A stretch of DNA of 64,000 nucleotides from the NCBI GenBank assembly GCA_031216445.1, contig CM062218.1, forward strand, positions 16,863,001-16,927,000, written 5' to 3'. Origin of the DNA: Lateolabrax maculatus. Taxonomy: Eukaryota > Chordata > Actinopteri > Acropomatiformes > Lateolabracidae. Of the stretch, positions 47,730 through 57,800 are shown one piece after another. A program made the position numbers and the translations under genes. The notes beneath the pieces were generated by a model. The model made no database searches, had not been told where the DNA came from, and saw only the letters and a list, made by a program, of their open reading frames with translations. Positions within the stretch are counted from its first letter, which is position 1; each line of letters begins with the position of its first letter.

Positions 47730-49196
47730 ATATGAACATGGCATAATGTTTTGCTAAAAGTGTGGTATTTTCACATTATTTGACATTTTACTTATTGTCT
47801 GTATGTCCTATGAAAAGCAGTTGAATTTTCCTCAAACAGCTGGGCACTGTAGCTTTTAGCAAAAGCTCCTCAAACAGGTGTTAACAGTGCATTTGTTGGG
47901 GACTATGTTTTGCGGCGGACTGATCCGCATTTGTTTCAGGGTGTATTTTCAGCCCGGGGAGGGTGCATGGGACTCAAAATAAACATCTGTTCATCGTAAC
48001 AGCACCCAGTGTTATTTGTTTAGGCATTTTAATGATACTTGCAGAAACTCTTTGCTGCCTATGGGACTGATTTTGTGTCTTACTGAGTTTTTCGTAGAAG
48101 GCCAGACCCTCAAACATGCGCTGGTACATGAGCGCCTGCTCCGCCGGGCTGTCTGGGATCAGCGTGTGTCCCTGGGACTTGAACTGGCTCTAGGAGAGAA
48201 AAAAAACACACACACTTGAGGATGTTGAAGTGTTAACCATGAATCCCTGTGGGTTTTTTTTTTTTTTTTTTTAAGCCGGCTCACCTCCAGGTAAAAACAG
48301 GCGGCGTAGGATTCATTCACCACGACGTCTCCATGTTTGAAGGAGGGAAGCTTAAAACAAATAAAATAAAAAAAATCAAGCAGGTTATAATGTGAGCAAG
48401 ACGGGCTACTCAAGGGTTAACCGGGTGTGCTGTTCTCCGAGGCAGCAGCCTGCAACTGCGCAAACATTTACCGCACATGAGGGCGGACGTGCATTTGCTC
48501 GCCCTGAATCATGCAAAAGACTCCTTGAAGGAGGGCAGTCAGTTCAATCGTATCGTGTTTACTGGTAAAAACACGCGCCCCACGGCCCATAAATTAAAGA
48601 CTTTTATGAGACACTCGATGATATATATCTTCTGCAGAAGCCCCTTCACTTTACCATGGCTTAGTGTCACCGCCCCCCGCGGCGCTTCTGTGTGACAGGC
48701 ACTTGAGTGAGAAATAGAAATTCATCATTTGAAGCTTTTCTGGGGGGGAAATGCAGCTTTGTGAACGAGCCGAATTAAAATGCACACCCGTGTGATTGGT
48801 CTGAAGCCACCAGTCTTGTTTGAGCAAGTTTACTTTTTTGCCGGTAAACAAAAACTAAATAAATAAATAAATGTCCGAATGGAGTTTGGCGCTGTCTTAC
48901 AAGAACAGTACATCAGGGTAATGCTGTCTGCTATTAACAAGGTGTTGTGTTATTCGGGGGGGAGGGAAATGGGGCAGTAGTGTAGTCGTTATTTCACAGG
49001 TCACGGTGGACTTCAGGCTACTCCCTACCTGTCCCCTTGGATTCATGTCTAACACTTCTTGGGACTTGTGCTCCATTTTCTCAAAGGAGAGCAGTTTGTG
49101 GCTGTAGCCCTGCAGGTTCTTCTCCTCCAGAGCGATCATCACCCTCCAGCAGGGAGGAGAGCCGGAGCCCCACAGCAGAGTCATGTCCTCGGCCAT
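47112..49196 (-). CDS. gstr: Glutathione S-transferase rho, copy B
   Basis: Six exons (49196-49029, 48350-48285, 48189-48084, 47651-47533, 47447-47359, 47244-47112) join in phase to 226 residues. The exon lengths 168, 66, 106, 119 and 133 nt are identical to copies A and C. Exon 5 is 89 nt instead of 86, adding one codon. The N-domain is almost the same as copy A (MAEDMTLLWGSGSPPCWRVM), with LPSFKHGDVVVNESYAAC. The C-domain has VPEGEKHDSALKRNREAL, FSLADVTVFP and the tail SWPPHWLENPKGQDTLKDI. Function is as for copy A. The frame stays open for 74 codons upstream of this ATG, but alignment with the other copies favours the start at 49,196. Confidence 0.95.
47686..47725. repeat. CA microsatellite in gstr copy B intron 3
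   Basis: About 40 bp of CA repeats, close upstream of the exon 4 acceptor. Confidence 0.95.
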
Positions 49197-49914
49197 GCTT
49201 TCAGGTTTCACAGCCTGCAGACGGAGCACCGCGCGGTCCACCCTCACCGCTGCCGAAGACGCAAACGAACTGCGCACAAGATTAGAAACGCGGGGATTGA
49301 CCGTCACTCCCTCCACAGTTAACGGGGATCTGAATCTGTAACACGGCGCACATTGCCACCTACTGGCCGGGAGGAGGTAATACAACGTGTGGTATTTCAC
49401 ATAATGTTCCTTAATCACAGCTTTACCTCAAAGAAAGAGTCTCAGAACAAAATAGAAAAGGAAGCTGTGTTTATATACTTACACACGTGTATATATGCGT
49501 ATGAGTGATTCATAAATGTGTATAAAAAACGATGCTTTTATTTACTGAATGTAGGCTGCTATATTACTGCAAAAAGGGTTGCAGCGGCTCAGCCTAAACT
49601 TAAAGCCACTGAGGGGCTGCAAAGAGTCCAGGTCCGGCTTCTTTGCCTTTGGTTCAATCTTTATTGCTCACCGTTCATGGTCTTCAATGTGTTACATGCG
49701 AGAATATCCATAACAACTTTTGTCCATAAATCTCCATAAAATCCTGACATACCCATACGAGTCAAAAAGTGAACGAATATTCAGTCAACAGATGAATTTG
49801 ATTTTGCCTTACAACTAGAACTACAAAATGTCTCAAGTAAAAACTACAATAGCCATGTGGCATTTTGAATACCGGTCTTGAGTGTACACTGTTTGGGTGC
49901 TTTCAGCTGTTGCT

Positions 49915-50050
49915 CATCTAGATTCAGCAATTACAAGTAAATTATTGTAATTCTTACCCTGACAAGTGACTTTTCTGCCTGGACAAGTGAAAGGTAAATT
50001 TACATGTCTGAAGGACAAATGCCTCAAAATGTTAATGTTGAGCCCTGCAT
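49915..50050. repeat. Teleost interspersed repeat downstream of gstr copy C
   Basis: GTGACTTTTCTGCCTGGACA and AATGTTAATGTTGAGCCCTG are phrases of a repeat I recognise from fish genomes. A related end, CAGGGCTTGACATTAGCACC, appears at 62,665. It lies 75 bp beyond the copy C stop. Confidence 0.45.
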
Positions 50051-50125
50051 ATATATTTAATTAATTTTACTGTTAAACTAACTTCAAAATATACCATAAA
50101 ATGGTGAAGGCAATGTTTGTGTGTT

Positions 50126-50491
50126 TCAGAGATCCTTCAGGATGTTATAACCCTGCGGGCCGGCCAGCCAGTGTGGTGGCCAGCTGACTTTGATGCTGGG
50201 CCTGTCCTTCAGCAGCCTGTAATACTTGGCCAGTTTCGGGTAGCGTCCAACAGACAGCCTGAGTGAGGAGAGGAAACAAGGTTCTGATGTCAGTGAAAAA
50301 CTAAAGCAGCCTGGGCTCATTCTTCCCTCGGGTACTGAACTCAGCCACCTACCCAAAACGAAAAGCAAAAGCAATGTTTGGAAAGACGATCACATCAGCC
50401 AGCGAGAAGGCCCCTGCCAGGTATGAGCCCGCAGCCACCTGGATGCAGACATCAGATGAAAGAGACACTGCTGTCAGCGTATTGTGTGTAC

Positions 50492-50526
<35 letters not shown>

Positions 50527-51467
50527 TGTGTGTGTGCGCTGTTAATAGCTACCTCCTGCAGGTAACCTTCCCAGAGTCTGAGTTCAGCGGTCAGAGCGTC
50601 TCTGTTTCTCTTCACAGCAGAATCACGTCTCTCCTCTTCAGGGACGGACCAGTCATAGTAGACGACTGAATCTAAGACCATCACATCATCATCACATCAT
50701 CCAAAATGAGTGTTCACTCGTGCTTCTGTCCATTTCTTCCTCTTTGCCCTGTGTTGCCATTCGTGTGAGAGTGTGTGTGCATCTTACTGAGTTTGTCGGT
50801 GAGGGTGAGACCCTCCATCATGCGTTGGTACATCAGTGCTTGTTCTGCAGGACTGTCAGGGATCAGCTTGTTGCCCTGGGACTTGAACTGATTCTGTCAC
50901 ACGCAAAGAAATGATGAAACATAAGGATCAGGACTACGTGTCACAGTCAATACACAACATAATATAATTCAGGGTATTCCATATTTTCTTACAGTTGTTT
51001 TTAACTCTTTGAAATGGTGATAAGAGGCAGTGTGTCGTTTCAGTTTTTGCAGTTTACCTCCAGGTATAAACACGCTGCACTGGACTCATTTAGTATGTTG
51101 TCTCCGTGTTTGAAGGTAGGAAGCTGGCAGAATGAAATTACATTATTTTTCAGTTGGTAATTATGCATTTTGCCATACAATGCAAACATTTATGTTGTTT
51201 TACTATAACAACTAGACTAGATTAAAATATACACAACATGAAATTGTTTCTTTTTACTGCTCTTGGCCTTTGCAGTCATCATGTGCATGCTGCACCCACC
51301 TGACCTCTGGGGTTTAATTCCAAGACTTCCTGGGATTTGTGCTCTCCTTTCTCGAAAGACAGCAGCCTGTGTTTGTAGCCGTGCAGCTTCTTTTCCTCCA
51401 GAGTGATCAGAACTCTCCAGCAGGGAGGGGATCCCGCGCCCCACAGCAGACTCATTGACTTGGCCAT
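50126..51467 (-). CDS. gstr: Glutathione S-transferase rho, copy C
   Basis: Six exons (51467-51300, 51123-51058, 50893-50788, 50671-50553, 50438-50353, 50258-50126) join in phase to 225 residues. It is the most compact copy and the most different: MAKSMSLLWGAGSPPCWRVL, LPTFKHGDNILNESSAACLY (Ser for Tyr after NES), QRMMEGLTLTDKL, VPEEERRDSAVKRNRDAL, FSLADVIVFP and the tail SWPPHWLAGPQGYNILKDL. The glutathione-site Glu-Ser pair and the cis-Pro stretch are kept, so it is probably active. Copies A and B share more with each other in exon 1, suggesting that A/B split after C. Confidence 0.95.
50492..50536. repeat. GT microsatellite in gstr copy C intron 4
   Basis: GT run with one TA break, 17 bp from the exon 4 donor. 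Confidence 0.9.
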
Positions 51468-51490
51468 GGGCACGGGTGGGACAGGCGGAG

Positions 51491-51499
51491 GCTAAGTCA
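51491..51499 (-). promoter_or_regulatory. gstr: Candidate antioxidant response element, gstr copy C
   Basis: The minus strand reads TGACTTAGC, matching the TGACnnnGC core bound by Nrf2/small-Maf dimers, about 24 bp upstream of the ATG. It may lie in the 5'UTR. Copies A and B do not show the same core in the first 200 bp. Confidence 0.35.
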
Positions 51500-53170
51500 G
51501 TGGAGCAAAACCAAAAGACTCAAACTAAACATTGAACTTCACAAGTAAAGTGAGCGCACAGTTTATGGCACTTTATTAATCCAAAGGTTGGTCAGTGGAG
51601 GCACACCCACGTGTTCTAGTCTGTGTTTAAGAGCCAGACGTGAAAGCAGTGAAGAAGAATGACATGATGATTTTTTTCACTCAATGGTTTTTATTTTTTT
51701 TATTTTATTATTATTGCAGAATGTGTATACACAGCATTTCAAGTGAAAGTGTATGTAACCATGGTTTCATGTTCAGCTCACTACATGGTATTTATGCAGT
51801 GATATTTCCTAGTTTCTGTTGTACTCTGAGAGGAGCAGAGGGTTCAGCTGGGACTTACATAATCCACAACCTGTTCAAGTTCATTAAAAGTACAATGTGA
51901 CCACAGAGTTCAAAGCACATGTCCCGACACTGCTCCCCTCTCTCAGCACGGAGCAAACACATATTTCAGCTAGGACCACATCTCTCATTTCTTTTATCAT
52001 TTATTACAATTCACAGAATAGCCTCGTTTCGCTCAGACTATAATACAAGTTTCTACAGAAATTACAAAAATAATACATCACATGAACCGCACTAAACATG
52101 CACACTGTAGTACTACAGTATTTAGTACCTGGCAGCTGACGAGGGCATTTACACATTTTATGCAGAATTTACTGCATGTCCTTCAAAATAGATTATTAAA
52201 ATTTAAAAAATGTCTTTATCTTTTTACATTTTACAAACAGTTCCTCTGTGATTAAAAACTTCCTTTTTTTCCTAAGTTTTGAATCGGTCGTTCATTTCAG
52301 CACGAGAAACTATTAATCTTGAGTAAGGTGCAAGATGTCCGAGCTTTGCAAATAAATACTGAAAACAATTTTGCCAAAATAAAAAAGGTTAACTGTGATC
52401 AACACTCATATTCGATATAACTACGCCTGTGAATGTGACGCTTGTGAGTTATCTGAGAAGTAGGAGGTGAACGCAACACGAGGGAGAGATGGCGAAAAGG
52501 AACAGTGTCGTCCCTTTTAAATAGAAGGCACAGGTCAGATTGAAAACCTCTCACGTTCCTACTAAACACAACTACACTCGTCACTTGTCAAATGTGCAGC
52601 TGCAGAAGCAAACATTTGCCTTTTTCACAAAGGCTCATTCTTAGTAAGCCTCTTTGTTTGTGGCGATCTCTCGGGATTCTTTGAAACTGGGTAGGAGAAC
52701 AAATTAATTCTTCTTTACAACCAAAATTCACAGCTTAAATAAAAGAAAAATGGTGACGTCACAGCTGCAGAAACTCACAAGCAAAAATTATCCCTTTGGA
52801 CTAATGAAACATTTCAAATATATGTTTAGATAAATAAAAAAGGTTTCCACTCAGTGTAGACGCAGCGTCACTGAAATGAATCTTTCTTTTCCTCGCCAAG
52901 TTGAACACGTCGCTTCTTATTCAACGCCTTCTGTTTCTTCACTTCCGCGTTTTCTTCTTGTTGCATTAATAAACACTATCATGGCTGCAGCATCATCACT
53001 CACACACACATCAGGCAAAATTAGCAGCTGGCAAAAACCTAAAGGGGCTTGTGGCTGGTGGAATACAACGCTGTAAAGTGTGGCAAAGGCGGGGCGGTGG
53101 GCGGAGATGACTCTTCCGATGATTGTAGCTGTGTTTCCACGGCAATGGGGAAAGGCGGGAGGTTGGATGA
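51500..53170. other. fhod3: gstr C upstream and probable fhod3 3'UTR
   Basis: No exon is seen after the fhod3 stop. The AT-rich stretch down to about 51,680, where several TTTATT (minus-strand AATAAA) hexamers cluster (51,690-51,712 and 51,999), is the likely fhod3 3'UTR. The exact end is unknown. Confidence 0.4.
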
Positions 53171-54854
53171 TCACATTTGTGCATCCGGAGAATCGGTTAG
53201 TCCTAAAGCAAGAGCTTCTTCTGGGGTCAGGCCGCTCTTCAGAGTCCGCCTCACTGCCAGAACAGAGGAGAAAATTAGTTATCACGTGTACGTCAGCCAA
53301 AATAAAACATGAAGAATATTTTGAAGTTAAAAAAGTGTACGCTTAACAAAATAAACAAAAGAAAATGCTAACTGGATAAAGACATCTCATTTATTTTGTG
53401 TTTTTAAAATTCAAAACAGGTGGTAAGTTTGTGTCCCGATTCCATACTAGATACTAACCTCATACAGTAGGTTCTATACGCTAAGCTTTATACTATAGAG
53501 ATTTTGCAGTTAGTGTACAAGAAATCAACATATTTTATACTAATAACTGTTTTATACTAACAGGAAATTATACAATAATTGCTTTCTTGAGTTGTTGGCA
53601 TCAACTCAAATGTGACTTTAAAATGCTACACGCTGCCCAAACACATCTGTGACTGCTCTGATCATGCTAAGTCTCACCTTTTTAAAACAGCTTTTAATGT
53701 TTGATTGTATGTCCAGCACTACTTTGCACTATTATTAAATTGGGGTTGTGATTTGAAAAAATGATGATCAAGATTGATGGTGCAGAGACTGATATATCCT
53801 GACTGTGTCTCAAGCCAAATCCAACATAACCCTGATGACAACACCAGGGTGGATTTTATAAATCCCTCCTCTGCAGCCACAGGTGAGGAGTGCTCTTCCT
53901 GACGAGTGAATTAAACTCAATGTGGAAAATTGAGACAAAATTATTGAAATTTCTTCCAGCGCTACTGTGAGCAACTTTTCAAGTTTCATTTATTGCTTTG
54001 TGGTAGAATATTGTACATCAACAGCATTTTAAAACAACCTAGGATTTTAAAGCTCTAAAAGAATGCATACTGTCAGTTTTGAACATAGTTATGTTGTCAC
54101 TTTTCTAGTCAAACACATATTGTTTGTGGTATGGATTTGGGACAGAAGTTGAGCATTCAGGCCATACATGACTTGCGGTTGGCCCTGGACCTCCTCCTCT
54201 CCCGGGGCTGGGCTCTGGTTCCTGGACCCTGAGTGGCCGACCTCACTATGCGCTCCATGATCTCGTCTGCAGCCTCGTCTCCTCCGATCTGAGTGTCGTC
54301 CACGGGTGGCGTCCACGCCTGCATAGTGCGACCTGAACAAATCGAGCAGAATGACGAAGGCTTATGAGTGCACACAGAAACCCCTTTAAAGTGCCGTGAC
54401 TCTTGTTGACTGTTGATTCTCTGTGTGACTTCACACTGTCACCCTCACCTCCCCGCCCGGGCCGGGATCTTGTCCGCGGCCGAAGCCCCGGAACTCCGCT
54501 GGCCTCCTTGTCGCCGCCGCTGATGCTGGTTCTCAGCACCGCTTTCATGTGCTCGTGCTCTGCAACATCCTCAGTGTGGCCCAGGCCCTGAGGCTGCTCG
54601 CTCTCCTGGCTGCCACTAGGGGCGCTGTTGTTGCTGCTGGAGCCGTACCGACCACACTGAAGGGGACAGAGAGAACCAAAGAAAAGAAGAATTTGCCAGC
54701 TTGTATTTTAAGTATTTTGGGCTTTGACTCAAACTTCCAACCTGTAAAGGTTACGATGCCTACTTTACTTTATTGACTGATCCACTCAGGTGTTAAAATC
54801 AGAGAAAAGGAAAACTTTGAGGTAAAGAGGTCCAGTCAGGGTTAGAGGTTTCAT

Positions 54855-54891
<37 letters not shown>

Positions 54892-57800
54892 CAGACATCC
54901 AGCACACATGTCGATACCTCACTCTCCTCTTCATCATCAGACTATAGGGAAAGAAAGAGTGAAAGTCAAAGACTAGCTCAAAGACAATGAAGAAAAAGCA
55001 GCGCTAGATTTGGAAAGAAAAGAACAAGAAAATAGAGTTGCCTGTGTGGGAGGGATTGTGTGTGTGTGTGTGTGATGCTCACAGGAGCGTTGACGTCCAT
55101 GATCATCTTTCCTCGGGTCTTGTTGCGCTCGCGGTGGTCGGCTCGTTTCTGTTTCTGCTGCAGCACGCGGTCTCGGGTGGTTCGGTACTCCAGCGCAAAC
55201 TCACTGAGGATTTTACTGAACCTGTGGACGCTGATCTCTCTCACGCTGTAGGCCGGATGACCGAGGAACAACAGGAACGAATGGAACCTGGGAAGAAGAG
55301 GAGGAGATTTTTGTAATTGGTACAGGTTTGTGTATATTAGACTGTAAAAGCCACTAGATACTAGAAATTTGGCACTTAGTACCTGTTGATGATCCTGCGG
55401 TGAACAATCTTGAGGATGATTATCCTTTCAGCGCAGTCTTTGAGGAAGTCCGACATCTTCTGCTTCAGCAGGGGCTTCATCTCATGCTTGGCGATCACCT
55501 TCAGGTGGTCCCATGAGGCTTTGCAGCGGCGCTCCATCTGACACAGGTTTTCCTGCAGCTGGTCGAAATCCACCTGACGGACGAGATACAAGTAAGAGAC
55601 TTGTGGAGGGACGGTACTCTAAAAACGTCCTTTCCATTTCAATTTGAGTTCAGTTACTGTAACTCACATTTGTAAGACAGCAAGGACATGGTATACAGAG
55701 TGAAGAAGCAAAGTAATAGACACGCATAGTGCGGAGCGTACCTTTGCAGATCGCGTGATGGCTCCGATCTCGGAGTAGAGGTCGGTGCTCTGAGGGAAGT
55801 TCTCCACCACCACAGAGCAGGCGTGGTGCAGCAGAGACTGCTTATGAACCGTGTCCTTCACCTCTGGAACCTTCTCCAGATACGTCATCTCGAAGCCTTT
55901 AGCCTGGACACATGGACACACACATTACTTACAAAAAAACTCATTTTAGGTGTGTCTGTGTTTCCTTTCATGCTTTCCTATGTAATGACAAACTTTCAAA
56001 TCCACTTGAAGTTGTTTATTAAATGAACATGAAATAGCCAAATTATAGTAGCTAATATGTGATGTAATTCTTAATCTACAAATTAAAGGCTTGGAAAATC
56101 CACACTCCGTTAAAACCACTAACTATCTCTACGATTACTGCAGACTACTACTACAAACAAAAGAAGCTTGTCATTATGTCCCAGTATGATGATGTGAACC
56201 TGTAATGGTCATGACTCACATTGGTGCCATTGAGGAAGTTTCCGATGGCGAGCAGCGTGGACAGGATGTAGCGTAGGGTTTTGTTCTTCTCCAGCTGCTC
56301 CATCCCCTCCTTCAGATCCTGCAGCGGCTCCGCCACCTCCTGGGAGCAGGAAAACACACACACACACGTCATTAGCTGAATCAATTAAGGCTCCAGAAAA
56401 AACATGTGCTTCGTGAGTCTACAGTTATGTAAGTGGCGAACAGGCGCACGCCGTCTCCCACCACAAATCACGTGCGCTTGTTTGAGGTCACGAGAGGTTG
56501 TTTAAAAGGTTGCTGCCTCGGTCAGCCTTCGCTATCAAACGTGCTTCTGATTACGTGACGCTTTTTGTGTTTTGTGCGGCAGGTCCTTTTGTGTGCATGT
56601 GTTTGTGTGCCTGCACGGTATGTTGCCCTCCATTAAGCCTCCCACTACCAAACCGTCCCACGGAGTCGAGCTGGGAACGTGCGGTCAGTAATCGTCTCTT
56701 TCATGAGGGAGATTAAAGACAACTGCATCCTGCGCAACGCCGTAAAAAATTCACAGGACAGAAAAAGGGAGGGGTGGCATGTTTTTCATTCTCTGGGTTT
56801 TTTGGCTTTGAACTTCTCCTCCTGGATGCATTCTTCGCTCGAGTAAAACATGGTGTGCCCGAAGAAGACGAGGTGCCGCTAATAAGCGTGCATATTTTGT
56901 TATGATGTCGTGATGCAACTATGTTGATGTTTTGCGGATGTTGTTTGTACTAAAAGGGATGTTGATACTTACTGACACGGGCATAAGACACACATACAAA
57001 TGCACACATGCTGTGCACATTTACTCAAATCTTTATGGTGCAGAGTTCATTTGGCTTTGTACGTGTATGTCTGTTTCTGCTTTAATAAAACCACATTCAC
57101 TTGCTCAGTATGACTTTAAATGTGCCTTTGATAATGGTTTTGGTTTCCCTCCTCTACTTTCTTATGAAAAGTATCTACCTTTTTCTTTTTTCTAACCGTC
57201 CCATGTTCATACAGACCTTCTCGGTCACCTCGTAGTCCATCTTGAAGGCCCAGAGTTGGAGTCTGGCAGAGAGCTCGCTGATGGAGGACAGAGTGAGCAG
57301 GAACTGCTCTGCTGAGCCCAGCGGGACATCAGGGTTGGCCAGCTGGGCCTCCTGGATCTTCTGCTTCTCCTCCTCCGTGGGGATCATCGTCAGGATTTTC
57401 TGAGGACAGCAGTGCATGGGCGACAGGTGTCAGTTTCAATCACATCATATACATCCCTTTTCTTGCTCTTCACCATCGTCTGCATCCCTCACCTCTATGC
57501 CCTCCTTGTTGAGCGCGTACTCGTCAAAGTTGAGGATGGCCGTCTTGATAGTGCGAGGAGGAGGCAGCACCGTCAGGCCGATGTTGATGGCGTTACTCCT
57601 CTTGGAATCCAAAACGATGATCTCCTGGCGCTTGCCGTCTGCTGCTGTTTTCTAGGACACAAGAATGGTAGGATTCAGAGAGGGTCAATGCTGGGTCCCC
57701 CTCTTTCTCCCTTCACCCCTCTCTCTCTCTCTCGCTGCGTCTCTTTTGTCTGTGTGGTCTGCTTTATTGGCTCGTAAGGATTAGAGGGACCATCACTCAG

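Noticed and set aside
53049..53346. Plus-strand frames of about 87 codons over the fhod3 3' end
   Set aside because: They are antisense to the true last fhod3 exon and its 3'UTR and have no independent support.
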